Notes: a model not told the origin generated them from the sequence alone. A stretch of 64,000 nt of DNA from an uncultured Bacteroides sp. (GCA_944322345.1 CALUOO010000012.1:1-64000); one strand, 5' to 3'; counted from the first letter of the stretch, positions 54,528 to 64,000 are shown. Translations and numbers: made by a program.

Positions 54528-55823
54528 ATGAAAACAAAGTACTTATTTCTTATCAGTTTATTACTGATTGTGGCCACGCTACTAAGTTGCTCTAAATCGG
54601 AATCTTCAAATGATTTGTTGGAACTTTCACAATCTGCATTCAAAGATGTCAGTGCCAATGGTGATATTTTAAGAATACAGATTAAAAGTAACGGTACGTG
54701 GAGGGCCAACAGCAGTGCACAATGGTGTATTCCCTATAACGAGCAGGGAGCCAGTGGGGATGAGCTGGTCATATCGGTTGCAGCCAACTCCGAAGCAGTC
54801 CAACGAAGTACAAGCATTATGGTGACTTGTGGAACAGACAGCCGGAACATTCAAATTGAGCAAGCACCTTCTACACAGACATTAGAAGAAATGCACTATA
54901 CACTTCCGGTTATTTTCCATGTACTCTCACCTGCAAACAAAACAGCTCCTACAATTCCTGCTCAACGTTTTTCCATCATTATCGACCATGTCAACCAATT
55001 ATATCGAGGCAATGCAGAAAGTTCAGACATGAACCTGACTTTTGAACTCGCCACCATCGGTACCGACGGTAAAGAGTTGGCAACACCAGGTGTCGAGTAT
55101 ATCACATGGTCGGGACGTTATCCGATAGATTGTGAAGAATTTATGACAGACCAGACTGGGAAATATGTAAACTATTTATGGGATCCTAATTTATATATCA
55201 ACGTAATGGTATATGATTTCGAACAACCAAACCCATATTCTACAATCTTGGGAATCTCTCATCTTCCTTTTTCTACTGCCGGAAGTAATTATTTAGAAGG
55301 ATTAAGCCAGACCAGTTACTCCTATTTGAAAAAGTCAAACCTGAAATTTCCATATTGCACTTCCATCAACAGCGAATTTATAGATGATACATCTCCAACA
55401 AGCAGTATCTATGTTACTCTGGCTCATGAGCTGGGACATTACTTAGGACTATACCATGCTTTCAATGAGGATGAAGAAGGGAATATGGCAGACTACTGTA
55501 CAGACAGTGATTACTGCGAAGATACTCCTCCCTATAACAAAGTACAATACGATGAATGGCTTTATCAAAACCAAGAAGTCTCTTCCGATTTTGGGTTCTT
55601 TGCCCGCCGTATCAATTGTGCGACCGGCGAAGAATTTACAGCACGAAATATCATGGATTATGCCTATTGCTATTCCGACCAATTTACTCCCGACCAACGC
55701 GCACGTGTCCGCCATGTACTGATGTACAGTCCACTTATACCGGGAGCCAAACAAACGGCTTCAACAAGTATCCGTTCTGCCGGCGAAGAGAAGATTGACC
55801 TTCCGATACGTACCGTTCAATAA
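54528..55823 (+). CDS. Zinc-dependent metalloproteinase lipoprotein (BF0631-type)
   Basis: 431 residues with lipobox TLLSCSKSE. A BACON-like domain (about 25-115, SNGTWRANSSAQWCIPY) precedes a metzincin domain with HELGHYLGLYH (HExxHxxGxxH) and the Met-turn in NIMDYAYC. Cys-rich loops (ADYCTDSDYCEDTPP) resemble pappalysin/M43 enzymes. Matches from memory the BF0631 family of Bacteroides. A surface or periplasmic protease of unknown target. Located 10 bp after birA. Confidence 0.88.
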   Translation: MKTKYLFLISLLLIVATLLSCSKSESSNDLLELSQSAFKDVSANGDILRIQIKSNGTWRANSSAQWCIPYNEQGASGDELVISVAANSEAVQRSTSIMVTCGTDSRNIQIEQAPSTQTLEEMHYTLPVIFHVLSPANKTAPTIPAQRFSIIIDHVNQLYRGNAESSDMNLTFELATIGTDGKELATPGVEYITWSGRYPIDCEEFMTDQTGKYVNYLWDPNLYINVMVYDFEQPNPYSTILGISHLPFSTAGSNYLEGLSQTSYSYLKKSNLKFPYCTSINSEFIDDTSPTSSIYVTLAHELGHYLGLYHAFNEDEEGNMADYCTDSDYCEDTPPYNKVQYDEWLYQNQEVSSDFGFFARRINCATGEEFTARNIMDYAYCYSDQFTPDQRARVRHVLMYSPLIPGAKQTASTSIRSAGEEKIDLPIRTVQ

Positions 55824-55852
55824 TATACATCTGCTTACATATCTATAAGCCT

Positions 55853-55893
55853 AAAAAGAGATGAACCGCCTCATCGGCGGTTCATCTCTTTTT
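55853..55893. terminator. Bidirectional terminator
   Basis: Perfect 18-bp stem (AAAAAGAGATGAACCGCC and its complement) with loop TCATC. Serves the convergent genes on both sides; the stop codon of the TPR gene lies in the loop. Confidence 0.9.
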
Positions 55894-56566
55894 CTACAAC
55901 CTGTATCTTGTCTAGTGTTTTTTTAGCTTCAGTAGAAGGAAATTTTTGAATTACTTTTTCCAACGATTCGCGTGCTTTTGTATAGGCTGAAGAGAACAGT
56001 CTATATAATCCATCCCGATAACGGGCATACTGCATCCGTGTCGGTGAAGAAATGCTCCGATAATCATTCTCCAGTTTTTTCTTTTCCTGCTCGCCCAATA
56101 AATAATAATAATTCCCCAAAAAGATATTTGCAGCCAGATTGTCGGAGTCTGCCGCCAAAATCTGCTCATAAATTCTTAATGCATCTTTCTCCTGACCTCT
56201 ACAAAGCTGCATTTCAGCACAAGCCTCCATATATCCGATATCATCTGGATTTTTCTGCAAAAGTTCCTTATAAAAAAGATAAGCCTTATCAAAATTACGG
56301 TTTCTCTTGAATGCAACAGCCAACTCGTTTGCAAAATCCTCACAATAGTCAGCATTCTTGTCTATGTCCACCCAATAATACATTTCCGAACGATTGATAT
56401 CCAACTCTATAGCCTGCCGGAAATAACTCACAGCCGGTCTCTCCTTACCAGCTTCAATGGCAGAAGAGACTTTACCCAGCATTTCATCTACCGTTTGAGC
56501 CTGAGATACCGGCATCAAAATCCATAAAAAGGAGAAAAGAACAGTTAAGGCTTTCATAATCCGCAT
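55871..56566 (-). CDS. Exported TPR-repeat protein
   Basis: 231 residues with a signal peptide (ending MPVSQAQ). Several tetratricopeptide units (SYFRQAIELDINRSEMYYWV, KAYLFYKELLQKNPDDIGYM, DALRIYEQILAADSDNLAAN). Probably a periplasmic scaffold protein. The 3' end overlaps the terminator. Confidence 0.8.
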   Translation of the reverse strand: MRIMKALTVLFSFLWILMPVSQAQTVDEMLGKVSSAIEAGKERPAVSYFRQAIELDINRSEMYYWVDIDKNADYCEDFANELAVAFKRNRNFDKAYLFYKELLQKNPDDIGYMEACAEMQLCRGQEKDALRIYEQILAADSDNLAANIFLGNYYYLLGEQEKKKLENDYRSISSPTRMQYARYRDGLYRLFSSAYTKARESLEKVIQKFPSTEAKKTLDKIQVVEKEMNRR

Positions 56567-56690
56567 ATTTTAACGACACCGACAAAGATAACGAAAAAAG
56601 TATTCTCTTGTTCAGCAAAAAACAGATTAATTTATTCACTTTCTGAGTAACTTTGCATCCTCAAAACGAATAAACATAACTTCCGACTTT

Positions 56691-58019
56691 ATGACAGAGC
56701 AACAGTCACTTACAATCAACAAACAGATCCTGCGGATTGCCATCCCATCCATCATCTCGAACATTACTGTTCCACTTTTAGGGCTCATTGATGTCACCAT
56801 TGTCGGGCATCTGGGAGCACCAGTCTATATCGGTGCCATCGCTGTGGGAGGCATGTTGTTTAACATCATCTACTGGATATTCGGTTTTCTTCGGATGGGA
56901 ACAAGTGGCATGACGTCTCAAGCCTACGGAAGGGGTGACCACCGAGAAGTAACACAACTGTTATTCCGCTCAATTGGAATGGGCGGTATGATAGCTTGCT
57001 GTCTGCTGTTGCTGCAATATCCCATCTGTAAAATAGCCTTCACTCTGATACATACAACTGACGAAATCAGAGAACTCGCCACACTCTATTTCCGTATCTG
57101 CATCTGGGGAGCACCGGCCATGTTGGGATTATACGGATTTGCAGGATGGTTTATAGGCATGCAGAACTCACGTTTCCCGATGTATATCGCCATCACACAA
57201 AACATTGTCAATATCGTAGCAAGTCTCTGTTGTGTCTATGTGTTCGGAATGAAAGTGGCAGGGGTAGCCACAGGAACCGTAATTGCCCAATATGCAGGCT
57301 TTCTGATGGCCGTACTACTCTATTTACGCTACTACAGTCGGCAACGGACAACCGTCACATGGAAAGAAGTCTGGCAACAGGAAGCAATGTCACGTTTCTT
57401 TCAGGTCAACAGAGATATTTTTCTGCGTACACTCTGCCTTGTCTGCGTCACCATGTATTTCACCTCAGCCGGAGCCGCACAAGGTGAAATAATACTTGCT
57501 GTCAACACGCTGCTGATGCAGCTGTTTACACTTTTCTCCTATATCATGGACGGATTTGCATACGCTGGTGAGGCCTTAACCGGACGATATGTCGGTGCAC
57601 GCGACACGAATGCTCTGCAACGTACCATCCGGCAGTTGTTCGTATGGGGAAGCACCCTGTCACTTGCTTTCACATTGCTCTATCTGACCGGCGGGAAAGC
57701 ATTCCTGCATCTGCTGACAAACGAAGCTGCAGTGATAGCGGAAGCCAACCACTACTTCTACTGGGTACTTGCCATTCCAATGGCTGGTTTCGCCGCTTTT
57801 TTGTGGGACGGCATTTTCATTGGCGCAACTGCCACAAGGCAGATGCTCATCGCCATGTTCATTGCCTCAGCCCTCTTCTTTATCGTCTATTTTACATTCC
57901 GTACTTCGCTGGGCAACCATGCACTATGGATGTCTTTCCTCATCTATTTAAGTACACGGGGAGTCATACAAGGCATGCTGAAAAATAAGATTCATTCCCG
58001 TCACTTCCTACATCCCTAA
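56691..58019 (+). CDS. MATE-family efflux transporter
   Basis: 442 residues and about 12 membrane segments. The start of the MATE pattern (LRIAIPSIISNITVPLLGLIDVTIVGHLG) and the repeat QLFTLFSYIMDGFAYAGEALTGRYVGA are clear; DinF-like branch. A cation-coupled exporter of drugs or metabolites. A TAACTTTG box at 56648-56655 is the likely -7 element. Confidence 0.92.
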   Translation: MTEQQSLTINKQILRIAIPSIISNITVPLLGLIDVTIVGHLGAPVYIGAIAVGGMLFNIIYWIFGFLRMGTSGMTSQAYGRGDHREVTQLLFRSIGMGGMIACCLLLLQYPICKIAFTLIHTTDEIRELATLYFRICIWGAPAMLGLYGFAGWFIGMQNSRFPMYIAITQNIVNIVASLCCVYVFGMKVAGVATGTVIAQYAGFLMAVLLYLRYYSRQRTTVTWKEVWQQEAMSRFFQVNRDIFLRTLCLVCVTMYFTSAGAAQGEIILAVNTLLMQLFTLFSYIMDGFAYAGEALTGRYVGARDTNALQRTIRQLFVWGSTLSLAFTLLYLTGGKAFLHLLTNEAAVIAEANHYFYWVLAIPMAGFAAFLWDGIFIGATATRQMLIAMFIASALFFIVYFTFRTSLGNHALWMSFLIYLSTRGVIQGMLKNKIHSRHFLHP

Positions 58020-58028
58020 GAACGGGTT

Positions 58029-58116
58029 TTGCATTGCCTTGTGCAAAAATTTGCATTGCTTTATGCAGAAAATTGCACTGCCTTATGCAAAAGTTTGCAT
58101 TACCCAATGCAAAACA
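58029..58116. repeat. 22-bp-period array 4 (TTGCAT...TGCAA units)
   Basis: Four units start at 58029, 58051, 58073 and 58095, each 22 bp. Each opens TTGCA and holds TGCA about 12-14 bp on (for example TTGCATTGCCTTGTGCAA), giving an imperfect dyad per unit. It lies just after the MATE gene and 70 bp before the pyrH promoter. Confidence 0.9.
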
Positions 58117-58186
58117 GAGATTTATTACCTTTAAATAAGACAAGGAGGACGGTTCGGCATAGTCAAACCTGAAAACGGCGTTTTTG

Positions 58187-58218
58187 TTTGCCTCTGCATT
58201 CGACTTTTACTACCTTTG
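58187..58218 (+). promoter_or_regulatory. Promoter of pyrH
   Basis: TTTG at 58187-58190, a 20-bp spacer and TACCTTTG at 58211-58218: a textbook Bacteroides promoter. It excludes the ATG at 58188. Confidence 0.7.
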
Positions 58219-58247
58219 CCGCCAAAATCAAAACAATATTACAGATT

Positions 58248-58958
58248 ATGGCAAAGTTTCAACGGATACTGCTTAAATTAAGCGGCGAAAGCCTGATGGG
58301 CGAAAAGCAATACGGCATTGATGAAAAACGTTTGGCAGAATATGCACAGCAAATCAAAGAGATTCACGAACTTGGCGTACAGATAGGTATTGTCATCGGA
58401 GGTGGAAACATCTTCCGTGGACTAAGTGGTGCCAGCAAGGGATTCGACCGTGTAAAAGGCGACCAGATGGGTATGCTGGCCACTGTAATCAACAGCCTTG
58501 CCCTGAGTTCGGCACTGACAGCTACAGGCGTAAAAGCACGTGTGCTGACAGCCATCCGCATGGAGCCCATCGGAGAGTTCTACAACAAATGGAAAGCCAT
58601 CGAATGTATGGAACAGGGAGAAGTGGTTATCATGTCTGCAGGTACAGGCAATCCATTCTTTACCACCGATACAGGCTCATCACTCCGCGGCATTGAGATA
58701 GAAGCCGACGTAATGTTGAAAGGCACCCGTGTAGACGGTATCTATACAGCCGATCCGGAAAAAGATCCTACAGCCACCAAGTTTCACGACATCACCTACG
58801 ACGAAGTACTGAAGCGTGGACTGAAAGTAATGGATCTGACAGCCACCTGTATGTGTAAGGAGAATAACCTGCCTATCGTAGTGTTTGATATGGATACAGT
58901 AGGTAATCTTAAAAAAGTGATCAACGGAGAAGAAATCGGAACATTGGTACATAACTAA
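58248..58958 (+). CDS. pyrH: UMP kinase
   Basis: 236 residues from [18 protein letters not shown] at 58248. [24 protein letters not shown] and [11 protein letters not shown] are the PyrH signatures. Phosphorylates UMP to UDP as a hexamer. The 244-bp gap that follows shows no gene or strong signal. Confidence 0.95.
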   Translation: MAKFQRILLKLSGESLMGEKQYGIDEKRLAEYAQQIKEIHELGVQIGIVIGGGNIFRGLSGASKGFDRVKGDQMGMLATVINSLALSSALTATGVKARVLTAIRMEPIGEFYNKWKAIECMEQGEVVIMSAGTGNPFFTTDTGSSLRGIEIEADVMLKGTRVDGIYTADPEKDPTATKFHDITYDEVLKRGLKVMDLTATCMCKENNLPIVVFDMDTVGNLKKVINGEEIGTLVHN

Positions 58959-59202
58959 TCATTGGGTAATGGGGCAGTAAGTGATTAGTGACAAGAATGG
59001 ATGTCACCAGAGAAACTTACAGCCTCATTATCTTTAACATAAGCTTATACTAAGTGCAGCCCAGAACGCATCGGAAGATATCCTCCAAAGCAAAAAGAGA
59101 CTCAGATTTGTTCAGCACAACAAATGTATCAAGCAAAAGAGGTTAATAAACAATTTGTTTCACTCACAATTTAGAACTCAACACTTTTAACTTATTACTC
59201 AT

Positions 59203-60114
59203 ATGAGTACCCGTACAAAAGGTTTTCTTTATGGCGCCATTGCAGCAGCAAGCTATGGGATGAACCCACTCTTCACACTCCCCCTCTATGCTGCCGGCAT
59301 GAGCGTAGATAGTGTATTATTCTATCGGTATCTGTTTGCAGTCATTGTACTCAGCATTCTAATGAAGCTTCAAAAACAATCGTTCGCCTTGAAGAAGACA
59401 GATATCCTTCCACTTGTTATCATGGGATTGTTGTTTTCATTCTCTTCCCTGTTTCTCTTCATGAGCTACAATTATATGGACGCTGGCATTGCGTCGACTA
59501 TTCTGTTTGTCTATCCTGTCATGGTGGCAGTTATTATGGGAGTATTCTTTAAAGAGAAAATTTCACTCATCACCATGTTCTCCATCCTGCTTGCACTATC
59601 TGGCATAGCGCTTCTCTATCAGGGTGATGGTAACCGTCCGCTATCTACCATGGGCATACTGCTTGTATTACTCTCGTCACTTTCATACGCCATTTACATA
59701 GTAGGGGTCAATCGTTCATCACTCAGCAATCTTCCTACGATTAAACTGACATTTTACGCCATACTGTTCGGATTGTCCATCTATGTTGTGCGCCTGAACT
59801 TCTGTACAGACCTTCAGGCGGTGCCATCCGGCTGGCTATGGGCAGACACACTGGCACTTGCCATACTACCCACTGCGCTTTCCATGATCTGTATAGCTCA
59901 GGCCATTCACTATATTGGCTCTACTCCTACTGCCATTCTCGGTGCATTGGAGCCTGTAACAGCCCTTTTCTTCGGCGTCCTGCTATTTCATGAAACACTG
60001 ACTCCACGCCTTATCGTAGGCATTCTGATGATACTTATTGCAGTCACATTGATTTTTACAGGTAAAACACTTGCAAAAAAGATGGGCATGCTGTTGCAGA
60101 TAACTAAAAAATAA
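59203..60114 (+). CDS. EamA/DMT-family transporter
   Basis: 303 residues with ten membrane segments in two EamA halves (GAIAAASYGMNPLFTLPLYA and GILLVLLSSLSYAIYIVGVN). An inner-membrane exporter of metabolites. Stands alone between pyrH and frr. Confidence 0.88.
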   Translation: MSTRTKGFLYGAIAAASYGMNPLFTLPLYAAGMSVDSVLFYRYLFAVIVLSILMKLQKQSFALKKTDILPLVIMGLLFSFSSLFLFMSYNYMDAGIASTILFVYPVMVAVIMGVFFKEKISLITMFSILLALSGIALLYQGDGNRPLSTMGILLVLLSSLSYAIYIVGVNRSSLSNLPTIKLTFYAILFGLSIYVVRLNFCTDLQAVPSGWLWADTLALAILPTALSMICIAQAIHYIGSTPTAILGALEPVTALFFGVLLFHETLTPRLIVGILMILIAVTLIFTGKTLAKKMGMLLQITKK

Positions 60115-60259
60115 GCTACTTTTGCTCAAAATCCGATTAATTATAAGTAAACGAGTTTGTTAGGCGATAAGTATTCGATTCTCAAAACTGTAGCAGAGCT
60201 GCAACTTATCGGCTTACAGATTCAAAAGCTAATGAATTAAATATTTAATTATCAATAAT

Positions 60260-60820
60260 ATGTTAGACGTAAAGACTTGCCTTGACAATGCACAGGAAAA
60301 GATGGATATGGCCATCATGTATTTGGAAGAAGCATTGGCACACATCCGTGCCGGAAAAGCGAGTACCCGATTGCTGGACGGCATCCGCGTAGACTCTTAC
60401 GGAAGCATGGTTCCTATCAACAATGTGGCAGCCGTAACAACTCCGGACGCACGTAGCATCGCCATCAAGCCATGGGACAAAAGCATGTTCCGCATCATCG
60501 AAAAAGCTATCATAGATTCAGATCTGGGTATTATGCCCGAGAATAATGGAGAAATTATCCGCATCGGCATTCCTCCATTGACTGAAGAACGCCGGCGCCA
60601 ACTGGCTAAGCAATGTAAGGGCGAAGGAGAAACAGCAAAAATCAGTGTACGTAATGCTCGACGTGACGGCATCGATGCTTTGAAAAAAGCCGTGAAAGAC
60701 GGTCTGGCAGAAGACGAACAGAAAAATGCAGAAGAGAAACTGCAGAAAATCCATGATAAATATATCAAGCAGATAGATGAAATGCTGGCTGAGAAAGACA
60801 AAGAAATCATGACAGTATAA
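60260..60820 (+). CDS. frr: Ribosome recycling factor
   Basis: 186 residues, normal length. [29 protein letters not shown] and [29 protein letters not shown] are the conserved blocks. Works with EF-G to split post-termination ribosomes. Near pyrH, as in many bacteria. Confidence 0.95.
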   Translation: MLDVKTCLDNAQEKMDMAIMYLEEALAHIRAGKASTRLLDGIRVDSYGSMVPINNVAAVTTPDARSIAIKPWDKSMFRIIEKAIIDSDLGIMPENNGEIIRIGIPPLTEERRRQLAKQCKGEGETAKISVRNARRDGIDALKKAVKDGLAEDEQKNAEEKLQKIHDKYIKQIDEMLAEKDKEIMTV

Positions 60821-60832
60821 TTGAAAAGCCAA

Positions 60833-60886
60833 TTAAGAATGAGGAACCAAGAATCGTCATTAAACGTGAAAGTTCTTCATTCTTAA
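60833..60886. repeat. Inverted repeat between frr and rsgA
   Basis: ATTAAGAATGAGGAAC at 60833 pairs with GTTCTTCATTCTTAAT ending near 60886, one mismatch. More copies of TTCTTAAT follow. A dispersed intergenic repeat or terminator. Confidence 0.6.
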
Positions 60887-60997
60887 TTCTCAGTTCTTAA
60901 TCTAACAAATAAGCATTTTCTTAATTCTGAAAGTCTATAGTTTTATTGACTTAAAGAATTAAAATGTCAATAAACTCCCCAAAACTTATCTACTTTA

Positions 60998-61930
60998 GTG
61001 CACGGTTTAGTCATCAAAAATACAGGTAGTTGGTATCAGGTAAAGACCGACGAAGGACAACTTATAGAATGTAAAATCAAAGGTAATTTCCGTTTAAAAG
61101 GTATCCGGAGTACAAATCCTGTTGCAGTAGGCGATCGTGTACAAATCATACAGAACCAAGAGGGAACAGCATTTATCAGTGAAATTGAAGATCGGAGAAA
61201 CTATATTATCCGCCGTGCATCCAACCTCTCGAAACAGTCACATATTCTTGCTGCCAACCTCGATCAGTGCATGCTGATCATAACTGTTAACTACCCAGAA
61301 ACAACTACCATCTTCATTGACCGTTTTCTGGCCACAGCCGAAGCTTACCGCATCCCGGTAAAACTGATTTTTAATAAGATTGATGTATACGATGAAGATG
61401 ATACTCGCTATCTGGACGCACTAATCCATCTGTATACCCACATTGGTTATTCCTGTTTCAAAGTTTCCGCCAAAGAGAGTATAGGGATAGAGACACTCAA
61501 GAAAGAGCTGGCTAGCAAAGTTACGTTATTGTCCGGACACTCCGGAGTAGGCAAATCTACACTCATTAACGTACTTCTGCCTGGAACAGAGACAAAAACC
61601 GGAGCCATTTCGTCTTATCACAACAAGGGGATGCATACAACCACCTTTTCCGAAATGTTCCCAGTAGAAGAAAATGGATACATCATCGACACACCGGGTA
61701 TCAAAGGGTTTGGTACATTCGATATGGAGGAAGAAGAAATCGGGCACTACTTCCCCGAAATATTCCAGACATCGGCAGATTGCAAATACAGCAACTGCAC
61801 ACACCGTCACGAGCCCGGATGTGCTGTTCGTCGTGCCGTAGAAGAACATCTGATCAGTGAATCTCGCTATACCTCATACCTCAACATGCTTGAAGACAAA
61901 GAAGAAGGGAAATACAGGGAAGCGTATTAA
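60998..61930 (+). CDS. rsgA: Ribosome small-subunit-dependent GTPase A
   Basis: 310 residues from a GTG start at 60998. OB fold first, then a circularly permuted GTPase: FNKIDVYD (G4), SAKESIG (G5), GHSGVGKST (G1), DTPGIKGFG (G3), then the zinc finger [16 protein letters not shown]. Assists late 30S assembly. Confidence 0.94.
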   Translation: MHGLVIKNTGSWYQVKTDEGQLIECKIKGNFRLKGIRSTNPVAVGDRVQIIQNQEGTAFISEIEDRRNYIIRRASNLSKQSHILAANLDQCMLIITVNYPETTTIFIDRFLATAEAYRIPVKLIFNKIDVYDEDDTRYLDALIHLYTHIGYSCFKVSAKESIGIETLKKELASKVTLLSGHSGVGKSTLINVLLPGTETKTGAISSYHNKGMHTTTFSEMFPVEENGYIIDTPGIKGFGTFDMEEEEIGHYFPEIFQTSADCKYSNCTHRHEPGCAVRRAVEEHLISESRYTSYLNMLEDKEEGKYREAY

Positions 61931-61983
61931 ACATCACATATTTTTAGCTACATCTTTTCATTCTAAAATTATAAGCTGCTTTA

Positions 61984-62994
61984 CTATGTAGCATATATAT
62001 TCATGTTTCTACAAAAAGAGGTCCCCAAATAATTTTTTGAGATGGTCTTTTTGCGTCTGTACAAAAATCGGGCAGCCCTAACTTCACTCAGTGAAAATTT
62101 GATATCCAGTAATCGAATATTGGACATTACGCTTGCCTTATGCCTTTTCTTGATTATCCATAAATTACTGTCAAATGACAATCTTATATTTTCGGGGGTT
62201 AATTCGCATACATCAACATAAGAAAGCCCAATGTAGCAACTAAAAATGAATATATCACGAACTTGTTCCAGTTGTTTGCCGTCGAATGTCTTTTGATATA
62301 TCCGGTCTAATTCTGCCTATTCAAGAAAATCTCTTTCTACATATTCAAATTTTAGTTTATATGCCCCGAATGGATTAAAAGTAATCAGTCCCAAGTTGTG
62401 GGCAAACAGAACAACAGTCCTAAACCGCTGTATAACCTTCATGGCTGCATTGTGGGTACACGGATAATTTTCTCGGATAAACAGGTAGAAACCCTCAATG
62501 AACACTACATTTATTTCCCGAAAGGTAATATCTTCCAAATTATATTTATTGTGGATATATTCTGCAAGGCGATTTTTAGTGAGTTCATAACGGGTATATG
62601 TATTTTGCGTGGCTGTTTTCCCGACTTTAAGCGCATATTGTTCGTTATGCTGTGCGAACACTTGCAGGAGGGTCTTAGACTTTTCCTCCTTGCCTAAAAA
62701 GATGTTGCGTACTTTCTCTGCTGTTACATAGCCATCCCGTTCTAAAATGGTTTGATAGTGTCTGTGTAAGGTCGCCTTGATGCTATCCAGCATTTCATTC
62801 ATGCGGGTAAATTCTGACCCTCTGCCAGTTACTTTTCCTGTTTGTGCAGACCAGTTCTTAGGATTGATTCAAGTTTGGTGTTGAATTGGACTAATTTCCC
62901 GTCAATGGTAATACGTGCCATAATAGGCATATTACCGTTCTTTTTTACTTTATCCCGTTTCAGGAAGAACAATACTCGAAATGTTGATTTCATA
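61984..62994 (-). pseudogene. Tyrosine integrase, inactivated
   Basis: The N-terminal part starts at an ATG at 62994 (MKSTFRVLFFLKRD) and reads FNTKLES, then a lost base near 62865 shifts the frame; NPKNWSAQTGKVTGRGSEFT follows in another frame. Then the SAM-like domain is intact to FLE, where TAG at 62317-62319 interrupts it; the sequence resumes (AELDRIYQKTFDGKQLEQVR, CYIGLSYVDVCELTPENI) and fades near 62100. Catalytic Arg-His-Tyr boxes downstream are absent. At least one frameshift, one nonsense codon and a lost 3' end. It stands beside tRNA-Lys, a typical integration target. Confidence 0.85.
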
Positions 62995-63330
62995 CCTCAT
63001 TGTTTTAAGTTACAAAACTACTTTTATTAACTCATAATGAGATAAATGCAGGGTCGCCAATTCCCGACAATATTTCGCCATTTTCAGTCAAATCGTACCC
63101 CTTTTTTGAAGATTTTGTCAGGGGTACAAATAAGCCACTATTTTTTAATGCTAAAATAAAGAGCTTTCGCTCACAATTTAGGGGAGTAAAAGATAAGGCT
63201 TTTTTCTGTTTAGACTATCGAAAATTTATGCATGATTTGAGAATCCCTCAGGTTTTTACGTTGATCCCCTTTTTTGTCTGCCAGTGACCTTTTCGTGGCG
63301 GTTTAGGTAGCCAAAAGGCAATAAAAAAGT
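62995..63330. other. Non-coding stretch between integrase relic and tRNA terminator
   Basis: AT-rich sequence without a convincing gene on either strand. A GGGGTACAAAT-type word occurs near 63120. No att-like copy of the tRNA 3' end was found here. Probably decayed element DNA. Confidence 0.5.
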
Positions 63331-63364
63331 CCCACAAAATATTGATTTTGTAGGACTTGTCTTT
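63331..63364 (-). terminator. Terminator of tRNA-Lys
   Basis: On the minus strand, AAGTCCTACAAAAT, loop CAAT, ATTTTGTGGGACTT and a T-run, 27 bases after the tRNA. A larger hairpin (AGCCAAAAGGC and its complement) encloses it. Confidence 0.75.
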
Positions 63365-63390
63365 TTGTTGTCGCCTTTTGGCTTTTCTTT

Positions 63391-63466
63391 TGGTGATCCG
63401 CCTGGGGCTCGAACCCAGGACCCCAACATTAAAAGTGTTGTGCTCTACCTGCTGAGCTAGCGAATC
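63391..63466 (-). tRNA. tRNA-Lys (anticodon TTT)
   Basis: 76 nt with encoded CCA (read at 63393-63391). Acceptor stem GATTCGC/GCGGATC with one G-T pair, D arm GCTAGCTCAGCAGGTAGAGC, anticodon loop CTTTTAA, T arm GGGTTCGAGCCC. All arms pair. Anticodon TTT decodes AAA and AAG. Confidence 0.97.
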
Positions 63467-63504
63467 AATCCTTTTGCAATCGGTTTATTTCTTGATTGCG
63501 GGTG

Positions 63505-63535
63505 CAAAGGTATAAGTTTTTTCCTAAACACCAAA
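63505..63535 (-). promoter_or_regulatory. Promoter of tRNA-Lys
   Basis: On the minus strand TTTG at 63535-63532, a 19-bp spacer and TACCTTTG at 63512-63505, about 40 bp before the tRNA 5' end. The remaining gap to 63761 is AT-rich with a TACTTTCG box at 63727-63734 that may serve the next gene. Confidence 0.65.
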
Positions 63536-63761
63536 CTATTTTGAGTAAAAAAAATAATTATTTTTTCTTTTACTCCATAATATACTATTTATCAACATTT
63601 TAATTTTTATTTATTTTTTCTCCAAATTAGGAGAATTATCCACGCTCATCGCCACACAATATTTCATCGACATATAAGAACTGTTAAATAGTACTTTCAA
63701 TTTAACTTATTGAACATTTTATTTCTACTTTCGCATAAAGTAATGACCAAGAATATCATCT

Positions 63762-64000
63762 ATGAATCATAAACTATTAACAGACATAGAGCTAGACGTT
63801 CAGGAACTAAAATGTTTAACGAAGTCGTTTAATGAAGAGCCAACATCTACATTAAAAGATCTATTAAAACGGAATATTGCACAAATGCAAGAACGTTTAG
63901 AAGATCTAGTAAAGAATCTAGAAGAGACTCAGACCTCTATACCAAATATCTTTGTAGATCAGCTTTCAGAAAGTGAAGTTACAAATAAACTAAACGAGAC
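63762..64000 (+). CDS. Unknown protein, N-terminal part (cut by window edge)
   Basis: ATG at 63762 opens a frame that runs off the window (79 codons seen). The sequence (MNHKLLTDIELDVQELKCLT onward) is charged and helical, with a coiled-coil-like stretch (MQERLEDLVKNLEETQTS). No signal peptide. A leader-like 'Leu-Thr-Asp-Ile-Glu-Leu' opening is visible but no family can be named. It lies beyond tRNA-Lys, where mobile cargo often sits. Confidence 0.6.
   Translation, partial: MNHKLLTDIELDVQELKCLTKSFNEEPTSTLKDLLKRNIAQMQERLEDLVKNLEETQTSIPNIFVDQLSESEVTNKLNE

Noticed and set aside
61984-62181. Separate 65-residue gene
   Set aside because: It is the decayed downstream part of the integrase pseudogene.

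Overview
The window comes from a Bacteroides-type genome (phylum Bacteroidota). The evidence is the TAnnTTTG -7 promoter boxes (with a TTG/TTTG box about 20 bp upstream), an ECF sigma/FecR/STN-TonB receptor/DUF4249 locus, remnants of a hybrid two-component system (HTCS) and a GH97 enzyme, a BF0631-type metalloproteinase lipoprotein, and the psd-pssA-DUF4834 and SpoIIM/MoxR/DUF58 neighbourhoods. The species was not determined.

Region 1 (1-8550, all minus strand) is the most unusual part. It reads right to left as a duplicated module: a GT-A-like glycosyltransferase with a PqqD-like tail; a protein with a short 'PKLKEI' leader, a conserved Cys motif, a (CGS)n or Ser/Gly/Trp low-complexity core and a different hydrolase-like C-terminus in each copy (HExxH metallopeptidase-like, JAMM-like); then a short exported protein overlapping its stop. 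Two lipoproteins, a 90-residue protein and a third CGS-repeat protein, cut by the window edge, follow. I read it as a glycosylated RiPP-like or polymorphic effector system with candidate immunity partners. Function is inferred, not shown.

Region 2 (8.6-10.7 kb) is accessory: a Panacea-domain/two-TM gene pair that looks like a toxin-antitoxin system, a broken ABC ATPase, a 40-nt perfect palindrome and the first of four 22-bp-period repeat arrays.

Region 3 (10.7-31.5 kb) holds hemW; an ECF sigma, lipoprotein, anti-sigma, TonB receptor and DUF4249 operon; a two-gene LysO lysine exporter; a GH78 rhamnosidase; an Smr protein; regulators; a second ECF locus; aroA; an SDR; an M28 peptidase; ftsH; and an AraC regulator.

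Region 4 (31.6-48.5 kb) holds small membrane proteins, a metal ABC permease, tsaE with an Imm17-like gene, a six-gene SpoIIM/DUF4129/DUF4350/MoxR/DUF58 operon with a divergent RDD gene, trxA, dnaE, and psd-pssA-DUF4834 (phosphatidylethanolamine synthesis).

Region 5 (48.6-52.3 kb) is a decayed polysaccharide utilization locus: a 5'-truncated GH97 gene abuts a 5'-truncated, twice frameshifted HTCS gene across a deletion junction.

Region 6 (52.3-64 kb) is mainly housekeeping (tadA, yraN, yjbR-like, birA, MATE, pyrH, EamA, frr, rsgA). It ends in a ruined tyrosine integrase, tRNA-Lys(TTT) and the start of an unknown gene.

Four intergenic arrays (10311, 41780, 48611, 58029) have different sequences but the same exact 22-bp period, with short dyads in the repeats. 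I know of no feature class that describes them.
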